Shown: positions 7,962 through 16,633, counted from the first letter of the stretch. The stretch: 34,023 nucleotides of DNA from Candidatus Moraniibacteriota bacterium (GCA_002747515.1 PDPP01000007.1:1-34023); one strand, 5' to 3'. The notes: a model not told the origin generated them from the letters alone. A program made the numbers and translations.

Positions 7962-9941
7962 ATGAAAAAAAATCAAGGAAATGCAGAGAGTGCTACTGCA
8001 AAAAAAATAACAAAAGCACAGCGCAACACTAGTTCAAGTGGAGTGGTGAGTCGAACAGCACAAAAAAATGCAGAAAAGTTGCGTTCTAATGCAACAAAGA
8101 ACAAAACTGCAAAAAAGAGCACAAAAAGAACTAGTGCAAAAACCAAGAAAGCTTCTGTAAAAAAGACGCGAAGAAAAGGTGCGCGCAAACAAACTTTACG
8201 GACTAATGCAGAGCGAATTGTGTCTTCTACATTTTCTAATGGGGAGCAGTGTTCTGTACGTATTCCAAAAACAGAAAAAGGAACATTGCGTATTATTCCA
8301 ATTGGTGGCCAGGAGGAAGTTGGTCGTAATATGACCATTTTTGAATATGGTAAAGATATTGTCATTGTTGATATGGGTATGCAATTTCCAGAGGAGGATA
8401 TGCCAGGAGTAGATTATATTGTGCCAAACATAAGTTATTTGAAAGGAAAAGAAAAAAACATTCGTGGTGTCATCTTTACACATGGTCATCTTGATCATAT
8501 TGGTGCAGCTCCGATTTTACTTAAACAGCTTGGTTATCCACCAGTAATTGCACGTGATCTTACGCTTGCATTAATCAAGAAAAAGCTTGAAGATCAAGAT
8601 CCTGGATCAAGTGAGAAAATGCGTACGATTAGTGTAAAAAATATTAATCGAAAAATTCGACTTGGTGAATTTATTGCAAATTTCTTTGAAGTGGAGCATA
8701 GCATCATGGATTCGATGGGTGTTGCACTTGTGACACCAGTTGGCACACCGATTCATCTCGGAGATTGGACGATTAATCATGATCCTGTTGATGGTAATAA
8801 GATTACATATGAACAGTTAAATAAATTTCCAGAGCCACGTATATTAATGCTTGAAAGTCTTGGCTCAATCAAACAAGAGGCGAATAGTGAAAAAACTGTT
8901 CAACACAATATTGAACAGTTGATTCAGGAAGCAAAAGGAAGAATTATCCTTGGAATGTTTTCTTCGCAGATTAAAAGAATTAAACTACTTTTACAATATG
9001 CAGACAGAATTGGTCGTAAGGTCGCTCTTGATGGGTATTCTATGCGAACTAATGTGGAAGTTGCGCAACAGCTTGGCTATTTGAAAGTAAGTAAAAATCT
9101 TTTGATTCCAATTAATGAGATTGATCGTTATCCTGATAATAAAGTACTTGTACTGTGTACAGGAGCACAAGGCGAGCACAATGCAGTGCTTAATCGCATT
9201 GTGACAGATAATCATCGATTTATTAAGCTGAAGAAATCAGATACGATTGTATTTTCCTCTTCGATTATTCCGGGAAATGAACGTTCTATTCAGAGATTGA
9301 AAGATAATTTATATAGGAAATGTGATAATGTGATACATTCAAGTATTTTGGATGTACATACTGGAGGACATGCAACGGCTGGAGATATTCAGACGGTTGT
9401 GAAGATGGTGCAACCACAATATTTTATCCCGATTTATGCAAATTACTTTATGTTAAAGGAAGCGGGGAATCTTGCAGTGAAAACAGGGTTTTCACCGAAG
9501 CGTATTGCAGTGCTTGATAATGGCGGCATTATCGAATTTAATAAAAAAGGGTCTCGTATTCGCAAAGAAAAAGCAGATGCAAGTTATGTCTTTGTGGATG
9601 GTCTTGGTGTAGGAGATATTGGGCATGTAGTGCTTCGTGATCGACAAATGCTTGCAGAAGATGGTATGTATGTGATCACGGTATTAATTGATGGTAAATC
9701 AAAAGAAATTGTGGGGAATATGCAGGTTACATCACGTGGGTTTATTTATGTAAAAGATAATTTTGATCTCGTTAATGAGACAAAAGTGCATGTAAAAAAA
9801 GTGATTAAAAAAACAACAAGTAAAGACACAAAAATGGATTATAGGCAGGTGGAAAATGATATCCGTGACCGTGTCGGAGAATATCTCTTTCAAAAAACAC
9901 AAAGACGCCCAATGATTCTTCCGGTGGTGATTGAAGTATAG
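7962..9941 (+). CDS. rnj: Ribonuclease J with a long basic N-terminal tail
   Basis: Encodes 659 residues. From about residue 108 it is a standard RNase J: metallo-beta-lactamase core with H174-G-H176-L-D178-H179, the beta-CASP domain, the V-D-x-x-H/H-x-S-G-H type motif seen as L-D-V-H-T-G-G-H, the P-I-Y-A-N-Y-F/M-L region and a C-terminal domain ending in a basic segment. RNase J performs 5'-3' exonucleolytic and endonucleolytic RNA decay and rRNA maturation. The first 100 residues are extremely rich in Lys, Ala, Thr and Ser (AKKS, TKRTS, KTRRKG) and resemble histone-H1-like tails, probably binding RNA. The gene is followed by a strong terminator. Confidence 0.95.
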   Translation: MKKNQGNAESATAKKITKAQRNTSSSGVVSRTAQKNAEKLRSNATKNKTAKKSTKRTSAKTKKASVKKTRRKGARKQTLRTNAERIVSSTFSNGEQCSVRIPKTEKGTLRIIPIGGQEEVGRNMTIFEYGKDIVIVDMGMQFPEEDMPGVDYIVPNISYLKGKEKNIRGVIFTHGHLDHIGAAPILLKQLGYPPVIARDLTLALIKKKLEDQDPGSSEKMRTISVKNINRKIRLGEFIANFFEVEHSIMDSMGVALVTPVGTPIHLGDWTINHDPVDGNKITYEQLNKFPEPRILMLESLGSIKQEANSEKTVQHNIEQLIQEAKGRIILGMFSSQIKRIKLLLQYADRIGRKVALDGYSMRTNVEVAQQLGYLKVSKNLLIPINEIDRYPDNKVLVLCTGAQGEHNAVLNRIVTDNHRFIKLKKSDTIVFSSSIIPGNERSIQRLKDNLYRKCDNVIHSSILDVHTGGHATAGDIQTVVKMVQPQYFIPIYANYFMLKEAGNLAVKTGFSPKRIAVLDNGGIIEFNKKGSRIRKEKADASYVFVDGLGVGDIGHVVLRDRQMLAEDGMYVITVLIDGKSKEIVGNMQVTSRGFIYVKDNFDLVNETKVHVKKVIKKTTSKDTKMDYRQVENDIRDRVGEYLFQKTQRRPMILPVVIEV

Positions 9942-9998
9942 TTGTTGTAGGGATTAGATTATAAGTGAAAGGGGATGTGTTGTAGGACATGGAACAAG

Positions 9999-10027
9999 AG
10001 ATGTGGCGATTGTGTCACATCTTTTGT
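9999..10027 (+). terminator. Intrinsic terminator after the RNase J gene
   Basis: AGATGTG (9999-10005) pairs with CACATCT (10016-10022), followed by TTTTGTGTTTTTGTG. It separates the RNase J gene from trpS. Confidence 0.7.
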
Positions 10028-10068
10028 GTTTTTGTGTTACAATGACACCGTAATATGTAGTGATTATC

Positions 10069-11058
10069 ATGATGGAGACAAAACGATTATTTTCTGGTAT
10101 TCAGCCGACAGGCAATATTCATTTAGGCAATTATTTGGGGGCAGTACATCAGTGGGTGCAATTACAAGACACATGTGACGCGATTTTTTGTGTGGTAGAT
10201 TTGCACGCAATTACTGTGGCGCATGATCCTGATGCATTGCGCAAAAATGTGATGGAAATGGTGCGTGTGTATCTTGCAGCAGGGATTGACCAGCAGAAAT
10301 CACTGATGTTTGTGCAGTCACATGTGCGTGCACACACAGAACTCTGTTGGATTTTGAATTGTACGGCAGCACGGATGGGGGACATGGAAAAAATGACGCA
10401 ATTTAAAGACAAAAGTCACAAAGGTGGTGCAGAGCGTGCAAGTGTCGGACTTTTTGATTATCCAGTGCTCATGGCAGCTGATATCTTGCTCTACGATGCG
10501 GTGATTGTGCCAGTGGGCGAAGATCAAGTACAGCATGTGGAACTTGCACGTACGCTCGCACGGCGTTTCAACAAGAAATTTGGCGATGTATTCACAATTC
10601 CAGAAGTGCAATTAACTACAGAAGGGAAGCGTATTATGAGTTTGACTGATCCAGAGAAAAAAATGAGTAAATCAGCATCGAGTGAATTGAGTTATATCGC
10701 GATGATGGACGATGCAGAAACAGTGCGTAAAAAAATCAGAAAAGCTGTTACTGATAGTGGCGAAGAGATTGTATATAGAGATGACAAGCCAGCGCTGAAG
10801 AACTTAATTAATATTTATGCACTACTTTCTGATATGACAACTGATGAGGTGGAAAGGAAATTTATTGGTAAACGTTATGGAGATTTCAAAAACGATCTTG
10901 CAGAAATTGTTATAGAATTTCTCATGCCATTTCAAGAAAAGATGCAAAAAATAGAAAATAATGAAGTACAAAAAATTCTCGAGAATGGAGCGCAGAAAGC
11001 TAATGAAATCGCAGAAAGGAAAATGCTTTGTGTTCGAAAATCAATTGGATTGTTATAA
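10069..11058 (+). CDS. trpS: Tryptophanyl-tRNA synthetase
   Basis: Encodes about 329 residues, normal for bacterial TrpS, a class I synthetase that charges tRNA-Trp. The HIGH-type signature is P-T-G-N-I-H-L-G-N-Y and the second is K-K-M-S-K-S; D-Y-P-V-L-M-A-A-D-I and P-V-G-E-D-Q-x-Q-H are the Trp-binding pocket. The ATG at 10069 is preferred: a GTG at 10060 lies close to a likely -10 (TAATAT, 10051-10056). A second ATG at 10072 is equally possible. The next gene begins 16 nt after the stop. Confidence 0.95.
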   Translation: MMETKRLFSGIQPTGNIHLGNYLGAVHQWVQLQDTCDAIFCVVDLHAITVAHDPDALRKNVMEMVRVYLAAGIDQQKSLMFVQSHVRAHTELCWILNCTAARMGDMEKMTQFKDKSHKGGAERASVGLFDYPVLMAADILLYDAVIVPVGEDQVQHVELARTLARRFNKKFGDVFTIPEVQLTTEGKRIMSLTDPEKKMSKSASSELSYIAMMDDAETVRKKIRKAVTDSGEEIVYRDDKPALKNLINIYALLSDMTTDEVERKFIGKRYGDFKNDLAEIVIEFLMPFQEKMQKIENNEVQKILENGAQKANEIAERKMLCVRKSIGLL

Positions 11059-11074
11059 ATTTATTCAGAACTAA

Positions 11075-11683
11075 ATGGAATTTATGAATGTAAAAAAACA
11101 TGTTGTTGTCATAGGAGGTGGTGAAGCATGGAATACAAAAAAAGAATATTTGACGTATTTACACAATTATACATTTACACAAGAAAAATTTGATAAAATG
11201 GTGATAGTACGATGGAAACAAAATCTACAAAAAGATTTAGGGGATCGGTTCTGTGTAATTACACCACACATGCCAAATCCACGTGATGCAAAATATACTG
11301 AGTGGGATATATGGTTTTCTAAAATTCTGCCATACATCACAGATGATGCGGTATTTATAGGGCATTCACTTGGTGCAAATTTTTTGGCAAAATATCTCGC
11401 AGAAAATACGCTTACGATTTCTCTGGCACAATTACATCTTGTTGCAGGGTGTTTTGGGTGTGCTGGTGGATTTACATTGTCACAAAACTTACAGAAAGTA
11501 GAAGATGTGTGTAAAGAAATATACATTTATCATTCACATGACGATAATTGTGTAGATTTTGCTGATGCGCAAAAATATAAAAAATCTTTGCCAAAAGCAG
11601 AATTAATAACATTTGAAGATCGAGGGCATTTTCGCCAAACACACTTTCCAGAGATTGTGGATAACATCAAAAAAAGTGTGTGA
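11075..11683 (+). CDS. RBBP9/YdeN-family alpha/beta serine hydrolase
   Basis: Encodes 202 residues of a small alpha/beta hydrolase. The nucleophile elbow G-H-S-L-G-A-N (Ser about 111) is present, the catalytic Asp is probably in H-S-H-D-D-N-C-V, and the His is in D-R-G-H-F near the end. Such proteins are cytoplasmic esterases or peptidases of mostly unknown substrate. It has no signal peptide. It appears co-transcribed with trpS (16-nt gap), and a terminator follows at 11717. An in-frame ATG at 11084 is an alternative start. Confidence 0.8.
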   Translation: MEFMNVKKHVVVIGGGEAWNTKKEYLTYLHNYTFTQEKFDKMVIVRWKQNLQKDLGDRFCVITPHMPNPRDAKYTEWDIWFSKILPYITDDAVFIGHSLGANFLAKYLAENTLTISLAQLHLVAGCFGCAGGFTLSQNLQKVEDVCKEIYIYHSHDDNCVDFADAQKYKKSLPKAELITFEDRGHFRQTHFPEIVDNIKKSV

Positions 11684-11716
11684 TATAATGAAAATAGAGA
11701 AAAATATATAAGGGGG

Positions 11717-11740
11717 CGACATATTTTTTATGTCGTTTTG
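11717..11740 (+). terminator. Intrinsic terminator before tmk
   Basis: CGACATA (11717-11723) pairs perfectly with TATGTCG (11729-11735) around a five-T loop, followed by TTTTGTTTTG. It lies 33 nt after the hydrolase stop. Confidence 0.75.
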
Positions 11741-11761
11741 TTTTGATAAAAAATTGAAAAT

Positions 11762-12433
11762 ATGCAAAAAGGGCGCTTGATTGTCATTGATGGATCGGAT
11801 GGCTCTGGCAAAGCAACACAGACAAAATTGCTGGTACAGGCATTAAAAAAAACCGATATATCTGTACGCACGCTTGATTTTCCACAATACGAAAAGAATT
11901 TTTTTGGTAAATTTGTTGGCGAATGTATTACGGGGGATTATGGTGATTTTTTGATGCTTGATCCACACATTACTTCACTTGTATATGCTGCTGATCGTTT
12001 TGAATCATCGCAAAAAATCCAAAAATGGATTGATGATGGGTGTACGGTGGTATTGGATCGATATGTAAGTGCAAATCAAATTCATCAGGGAGGAAAAATA
12101 TTTGATTCGCGGAAACGAAAAGAATTTTTGTTGTGGTTAGATAAAATGGAATTTGGTGTTTTTCAGTTACCACGACCAGATATTGTGATTTATCTTGATG
12201 TCCCAATTAATATGTCAGTAAAATTGTTACAAAATGCACAACAAAAAAAGAAATATATCAAAGAAGGAAAAAAAGATATTGTAGAGCAAAATTATGAATA
12301 TTTAGAAAATTCACGTAGAAGTGCGCTGTGGCTTGCAAGAAATAACAAAAACTGGATTCGTGTGCAATGTGTAAAAAATAATGAACTACGTTCTATTGAT
12401 GATATACATGAAGAAATTATGACAATTATATAA
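11762..12433 (+). CDS. tmk: Thymidylate kinase
   Basis: Encodes 223 residues that phosphorylate dTMP to dTDP. The P-loop is G-S-D-G-S-G-K-A-T-Q (residues about 10-19), and the D-R-Y-V-S-A-N-Q-I-H-Q-G substrate motif follows at about 99-110. A Lys/Glu-rich LID segment and a C-terminal domain complete the fold. It sits 18 nt before thyX, giving a dTMP synthesis and phosphorylation pair. The start has no Shine-Dalgarno sequence, and the transcript start is unclear since a terminator ends 20 nt before the ATG. Confidence 0.88.
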   Translation: MQKGRLIVIDGSDGSGKATQTKLLVQALKKTDISVRTLDFPQYEKNFFGKFVGECITGDYGDFLMLDPHITSLVYAADRFESSQKIQKWIDDGCTVVLDRYVSANQIHQGGKIFDSRKRKEFLLWLDKMEFGVFQLPRPDIVIYLDVPINMSVKLLQNAQQKKKYIKEGKKDIVEQNYEYLENSRRSALWLARNNKNWIRVQCVKNNELRSIDDIHEEIMTII

Positions 12434-12451
12434 ATTATTTTTTAAGAAAAT

Positions 12452-13804
12452 ATGAAAAGAAAACATTCTATTCAAGAACTAAAAATACAAAATGGATTTG
12501 TGCTCGTACTAAATAATGAGTCAAAAATTGATGCACAAGCAGAAGCGATGTTGCAGGCATTGCATTCACGTTCTATTGGTGGTATACATAGTCATCTTAA
12601 AACATTGGAAGAAAAAGGTGCAGAAAATTTCATGGAAAAATTTTATGTTGGATATGGACATAAATCAATTGGAGATTGTGGCAGTGCAACAGTTTTTGTA
12701 GAAGGAATTTCTATGCTTGCAGCAAAAGCAATTCAAGATTGGCGTTTGTATTCAGGACAAGAATCATCAACACGGTACATTGATTTTTCTAATCAAGTTT
12801 TTCTTAATCCTATTGCTTCAAAAGAAGGTGAGGAAATTATGGAGAATTGGCGAAAATTTTATCTTGATGTACAAGAACCTTTGAAAAAATATCTAAAAGA
12901 ACAATTTCCAATCAAAGACGGTGAAAAAGAAAAAATATATGAAAAAGCGATTGCAGCACGTGCTTTTGATATTACACGTGCATTTTTACCAGCTGGTGCA
13001 ACAACAAACATTGCATGGCGTATGAATTTTCGTCAATTTGCTGATGAATTAATGCTTCTCAGACATCATCCATTAGAGGAAGTGCGTAATGTTGCAGAAA
13101 AAACAGAAAAAGCACTTGAGGAAATGTATCCAAATTCATTTGGACATGAACGATTTAAGATGACTGAAAAGTATAATAATGAATGGATGCAGAAAGAGTA
13201 TTATTATAAAAATACTGAGATTACAGATTTTACATTACTCTTTGATCATATTGATCGAGAAGCACTTGTTGAACATAAAAAACAAATGGAATCGCGTCCA
13301 ATGAAAACAGAACTACCCCCAACAATTGCAGAATGTGGTGTAGTTGGATATGAGTTTTTGCTAGATTTTGGTTCGTATCGGGATCTTCAGAGACATCGTG
13401 CAGTTGTGCAACGCATGCCATTACTTACACACGATCATGGATTTGAGCAATGGTATCTCGATGCACTTTCAGGTGAATTAAAGGAAAAAGCAGTTACATT
13501 TATCTCTGAACAAGAAAAAGCAATTGAAAATCTTGAAGTCAGCGAAGAAATAAAACAATATTATACTGCGATGGGTTATCGAGTACCATGTCGTGTAGTT
13601 GGAGATTTGAAAGCATTGATTTATCTTGTAGAACTTCGGTCAACACGTTTTGTGCATCCGACTCTTGTTGCACAAATGCTCACAATGATTGAAAGTTTGA
13701 AAGAGTTGTTTGGTGAAGATGGACTTGTAATTTATCAAGATGATGAACCAAATCGTTTTGATGTGCGACGGGGAGAGCAAGATATTGTAGAAGTTAAGAA
13801 ATAA
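12452..13804 (+). CDS. thyX: Double-length ThyX (FAD-dependent thymidylate synthase) with the motif split over two halves
   Basis: Encodes 450 residues, about twice a normal ThyX, and contains two ThyX-like units. The first has S101-G-Q-E-S-S-T-R-Y109, the second part of the canonical R-H-R-x-x-S-x-N-E-x-S-x-R-Y signature, but D-W-R where R-H-R should be. The second unit has R314-H-R316 but M-P-L-L where the E-x-S-x-R should follow. The conserved region after the motif is also present in both (A-F-L-P-A-G-A-T-T-N around 178-187 and the Y-R-V-P-C-R region). ThyX active sites form between subunits, so each half may supply part of one site. ThyX converts dUMP to dTMP with methylene-tetrahydrofolate, NADPH and FAD. 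No thyA is seen. Confidence 0.88.
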   Translation: MKRKHSIQELKIQNGFVLVLNNESKIDAQAEAMLQALHSRSIGGIHSHLKTLEEKGAENFMEKFYVGYGHKSIGDCGSATVFVEGISMLAAKAIQDWRLYSGQESSTRYIDFSNQVFLNPIASKEGEEIMENWRKFYLDVQEPLKKYLKEQFPIKDGEKEKIYEKAIAARAFDITRAFLPAGATTNIAWRMNFRQFADELMLLRHHPLEEVRNVAEKTEKALEEMYPNSFGHERFKMTEKYNNEWMQKEYYYKNTEITDFTLLFDHIDREALVEHKKQMESRPMKTELPPTIAECGVVGYEFLLDFGSYRDLQRHRAVVQRMPLLTHDHGFEQWYLDALSGELKEKAVTFISEQEKAIENLEVSEEIKQYYTAMGYRVPCRVVGDLKALIYLVELRSTRFVHPTLVAQMLTMIESLKELFGEDGLVIYQDDEPNRFDVRRGEQDIVEVKK

Positions 13805-13814
13805 TTTTTTTAAT

Positions 13815-15101
13815 TTAATTTTCTTTGTATAAAATCATTTGATCTACGGCTTTTTTGCGTGAGACGGTGACACCATACATTGCGCCAAATGCTTTAATTG
13901 TGGAATCAAGATAAATATTTGAACCAAGATAAGGGTCATGGACAACATACCTATCATCTTTTGTTTTATGATGTATGACAACATAATGTCCTGCGCCACC
14001 ACTAACATTGATAAATACAATAACTGGTTCATCATCATCAATTGCATCATCGATATCATCCCAATCCACGCCAGAATGAGTAATGTTACTTGAAAGTGTT
14101 AAATCGCCCCAAGTATTTGGCCAATTAATCAAATCCCAATAAAAAATAGATTTGTTTGATAACTTTTTAGGAGTAATTTTTTTTCCATAATATGTAAATA
14201 CCATTGCTACAGAACTAATTGCACAACCATAATCTTCAATTGTTGATCGTGAATTTCCAATAAATTCATTTGCCCAACGAGGATCTCTTTGAGAATAATA
14301 CCAACTTGTGCTTGCATGATATTTTTTTGGTGCTTTTTCAATGAGATTTTCAATGTCAGAGTTATATAATAGATTGAGATCTCCCAAAATCTTTTGTTTT
14401 TGTTTTTCAATTTTTGCAAGTTTTTTTTGATATTTTGCTTCCTCTGCTGACGCTTCTGCAGATAAAACACGTTTGTAGTTTTGTACATCTTTTAATGAAT
14501 CGTTTTGTCGTTCGAGGTCTTGTTTTACCTCTTGAATGCGCCCTGATTTTTTTTCGAGATTTATTTGATCTTTTTTAAGTTCTTCTTGTTCTTTGTGGAT
14601 TTTTTCAATAAAATCTCCAACACTATCAGTGGCATGGCTTAAATTATCCTTGTGATTTTGCGTGTAATTATTTGCAATATTAAGCATTGTGAACATTTCT
14701 ATGTTCGGTGTGTAGTTTTGATATTTTTCACGAATGAATTTTTCAAGTACTTTTTTTTGAAGGGTGATGTGTGTTTCTTTTTGTTGCACTTCACTTTTGA
14801 TGCGATTGATATCATATGATAATTTTTCAATTTCTTTTTCGCTATTTTTAATCTCCTCATTTGCTTCTGCAACCTGATCTGCAATTTTTTTTATCTGCGT
14901 ATTGATCACAGCTTGTTCTTTTTGTTTGAGTTTAATAAGTGTATTAATTTTTTCACTTTGTTTATCTAAATCTTCTAACTTTTCATATGTATCTTCAATA
15001 TCTGAAGCAAATAATGGCGTTGTTTGTACTATAAAAATAATACAAACAAGTAGTGAAAGTAGGGATATTTTTATAAAATTGTTACATTTTTTATTTTTCA
15101 T
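13815..15101 (-). CDS. Secreted coiled-coil protein with a C39-type cysteine peptidase domain
   Basis: Encodes 428 residues. A signal peptide (basic start, hydrophobic core, cleavage probably after L-F-A near residue 32) leads to a long coiled coil (about residues 36-255) like those of EnvC/PcsB-type division proteins. The C-terminal domain (about 265-415) is a papain-fold C39-like peptidase: D-Y-G-C-A-I-S-S-V-A-M with the catalytic Cys, G-A-G-H-Y-V-V-I-H with the His, and V-V-H-D-P with the Asp. The combination suggests a cell-wall cleaving or division-associated enzyme on the cell surface; its substrate is unknown. It converges on thyX (10-nt gap), and its promoter overlaps that of the plus-strand leader. 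Confidence 0.82.
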   Translation of the reverse strand: MKNKKCNNFIKISLLSLLVCIIFIVQTTPLFASDIEDTYEKLEDLDKQSEKINTLIKLKQKEQAVINTQIKKIADQVAEANEEIKNSEKEIEKLSYDINRIKSEVQQKETHITLQKKVLEKFIREKYQNYTPNIEMFTMLNIANNYTQNHKDNLSHATDSVGDFIEKIHKEQEELKKDQINLEKKSGRIQEVKQDLERQNDSLKDVQNYKRVLSAEASAEEAKYQKKLAKIEKQKQKILGDLNLLYNSDIENLIEKAPKKYHASTSWYYSQRDPRWANEFIGNSRSTIEDYGCAISSVAMVFTYYGKKITPKKLSNKSIFYWDLINWPNTWGDLTLSSNITHSGVDWDDIDDAIDDDEPVIVFINVSGGAGHYVVIHHKTKDDRYVVHDPYLGSNIYLDSTIKAFGAMYGVTVSRKKAVDQMILYKEN

Positions 15102-15125
15102 AACGTGTCTATTCTAGCAAGATAT

Positions 15126-15173
15126 GTTATAAAAATCTAGACTGCTTGACAAAAGTTAATTTTCCTGTAAAAT
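15126..15173. promoter_or_regulatory. Back-to-back divergent promoters sharing a -35 region
   Basis: On the plus strand TTGACA (15146-15151) and TAAAAT (15168-15173) are spaced by 16 nt, with start near 15180. On the minus strand TTGTCA (complement of 15147-15152) and TATAAC (complement of 15126-15131), spaced by 15 nt, would serve the C39 peptidase gene. The two -35 boxes share five bases, so the two directions probably compete. Confidence 0.65.
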
Positions 15174-15201
15174 GTGCACTGTTGTCAATTTAACGGTTTT
15201 T

Positions 15202-15288
15202 ATGCAAAAACATGTGCAAACAATTTGGTATTACTTTTTGTTTCTGTTTATCTCGAGAGATCGATTTGTTTTTGCATGGAATACGTAA
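15202..15288 (+). CDS. Aromatic-rich 28-residue leader peptide
   Basis: An ATG about 22 nt after the predicted transcription start opens a 28-codon ORF ending TAA. The peptide begins MQKHVQTI, then carries W9-Y-Y-F-L-F-L-F16 and ends with a segment containing three more aromatic residues, so about one third of it is aromatic. Its 3' half codes for RNA that can pair with the downstream terminator arm. This is the layout of an amino-acid-sensing leader peptide. A small membrane peptide is the alternative, as the aromatic run is also hydrophobic. Confidence 0.5.
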   Translation: MQKHVQTIWYYFLFLFISRDRFVFAWNT

Positions 15289-15344
15289 GTAAAATTACAA
15301 TAAGCAAAAGTAGGCCGATCTCACAAAATTGAGACGGTTTTTTT
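15250..15344 (+). promoter_or_regulatory. Putative transcription attenuator upstream of the first ATP-grasp gene
   Basis: The terminator is CCG-A-TCTCA (15315-15323) pairing with TGAGACGG (15330-15337) and followed by seven T (15338-15344). Its 5' arm also contains CGATCTC (15316-15322), an exact complement of GAGATCG (15257-15263) inside the leader ORF, so a 7-bp antiterminator can form. ATCT (15250-15253) can pair with AGAT (15258-15261), giving a weak competing hairpin. A ribosome stalled on the W-Y-Y codons (15226-15234) would reach about 15248 and favour the antiterminator. The same T-tract could simply end a short RNA. Confidence 0.5.
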
Positions 15345-15399
15345 AGTTCTTTAATGTGAAGTATTAGATTGCGATTAGTGATATTAGTAGGGAGGGGAG

Positions 15400-16521
15400 A
15401 TGCAAGTACAAAAAAATAGTGATTCTGTTTTGGATGATAACAAGATTCGTATTGGAAATATGCGAATTGGTATGTTTACAGGTTCATTTGTTCTTGAAGA
15501 TTGTGAGAGAGATCGTGTTATAAAGACATGTAAAAAGATTTGGCGGCATTTGCGAAGAGAACGTCGATATGGTGTTGATCCAATGGGATTACATCGATTT
15601 GATCTCGTGCCGGCTTTTGCACGATCTGATGATTTGGTTGCAGAAAATCTTGGTGGTTTATATATCAAAGGTATTTATGAGGTAAATGGTCATTCACCAG
15701 AGTGTCTAGCAGCTGCGTCAATGATTCGACATCATTATCCACATATACCATGTGTAAATGCTGCAGAAATTGTGGCAGAGAGAATTTTGGATGTGTATGG
15801 TGATGTGCCAATTGCATTTGTCGTTGGTCAAGGTAGTGCACTTAAGGCAAGTTGGTACCAGTATCTCGTCAATGATCTTGTTGCCGCTGGTCTCAATATT
15901 ACAATCATGACACCAAAAGAAGTGATGAAAAAAAAGATGAAGCATATGTGGCGATGGGGAGATGCACGTATAAATGGTGAAAATGATTATGTATTTTCCA
16001 GAGGTTTTGTTGAGTGGTTGCACACACAAAATGAACATATAATATTTAATCGTGTTTTGCGAACAGAAGATGATGTGACAAATAAAAGTCTTTTGTTATC
16101 TTCTTCTGATCCAGATGTTGCGATACTTCTTGGAGAAAATCGACCACTTGATAATAATTCTATATGGTGGTCAGTTGATCAGCATGATCATCAGAGACTT
16201 ATGGCAAAACCAGATGGAGGCTCAAGTGGAAAAGGACTTATATTTGGTGAGCAACATCCCACAACAGCATGGATTGATGAGTTGCAAAAAGTACTTAAAG
16301 GAGGAAAGCAAAAATATTCTTTATGGGAGACACAATGGCTTCCATCAGTAACAATTGACGGTGAAGATTTTGCTATTGATTTTAATCCAGCATTTTGGAT
16401 TGATGGTGATGATATCGAGTATTTATATACGATAATTCGTGTAGATTTCTATGAAAGATATCGTCAAGAACGCAAGATAAATGTATCACAAGGTGCTGGT
16501 ATTGCAGGATTAATTTATTGA
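15400..16521 (+). CDS. ATP-grasp ligase resembling the circularly permuted / glutathionylspermidine-synthase type
   Basis: Encodes 373 residues. The N-terminal half (to about residue 180) is an alpha/beta region with E-V-N-G-H-S-P-E-C and V-V-G-Q-G-S-A-L-K. The second half has the nucleotide-binding strand-loop M-A-K-P-D-G-G-S-S-G-K-G-L-I-F-G, then W-E-T-Q-W and D-F-A-I-D-F-N-P-A-F-W with acidic metal-binding candidates, and ends N-V-S-Q-G-A-G-I-A-G, typical of permuted ATP-grasp folds. Such enzymes join a carboxylate to an amine through an acyl-phosphate. The substrate is unknown. GGGAGG 4 nt before the ATG is a strong Shine-Dalgarno sequence, unusual in this window. The gene sits behind the attenuator and ends at a strong terminator. 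Confidence 0.7.
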   Translation: MQVQKNSDSVLDDNKIRIGNMRIGMFTGSFVLEDCERDRVIKTCKKIWRHLRRERRYGVDPMGLHRFDLVPAFARSDDLVAENLGGLYIKGIYEVNGHSPECLAAASMIRHHYPHIPCVNAAEIVAERILDVYGDVPIAFVVGQGSALKASWYQYLVNDLVAAGLNITIMTPKEVMKKKMKHMWRWGDARINGENDYVFSRGFVEWLHTQNEHIIFNRVLRTEDDVTNKSLLLSSSDPDVAILLGENRPLDNNSIWWSVDQHDHQRLMAKPDGGSSGKGLIFGEQHPTTAWIDELQKVLKGGKQKYSLWETQWLPSVTIDGEDFAIDFNPAFWIDGDDIEYLYTIIRVDFYERYRQERKINVSQGAGIAGLIY

Positions 16522-16533
16522 TTTAAAACTTGT

Positions 16534-16578
16534 TAGAAGTGAGAAAAAATATTCTCACTTCTACAAATTCTTTTTTTT
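16534..16578 (+). terminator. Intrinsic terminator between the first ATP-grasp gene and the FGase-like gene
   Basis: TAGAAGTGAGAA (16534-16545) pairs perfectly over 12 bp with TTCTCACTTCTA (16552-16563), followed shortly by a T-rich run (16568-16578). Confidence 0.85.
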
Positions 16579-16633
16579 ATTTACATTTTCATTTTTTTGA
16601 AAGTGTAATCAGAAAAAATAATTATCTTATTTT

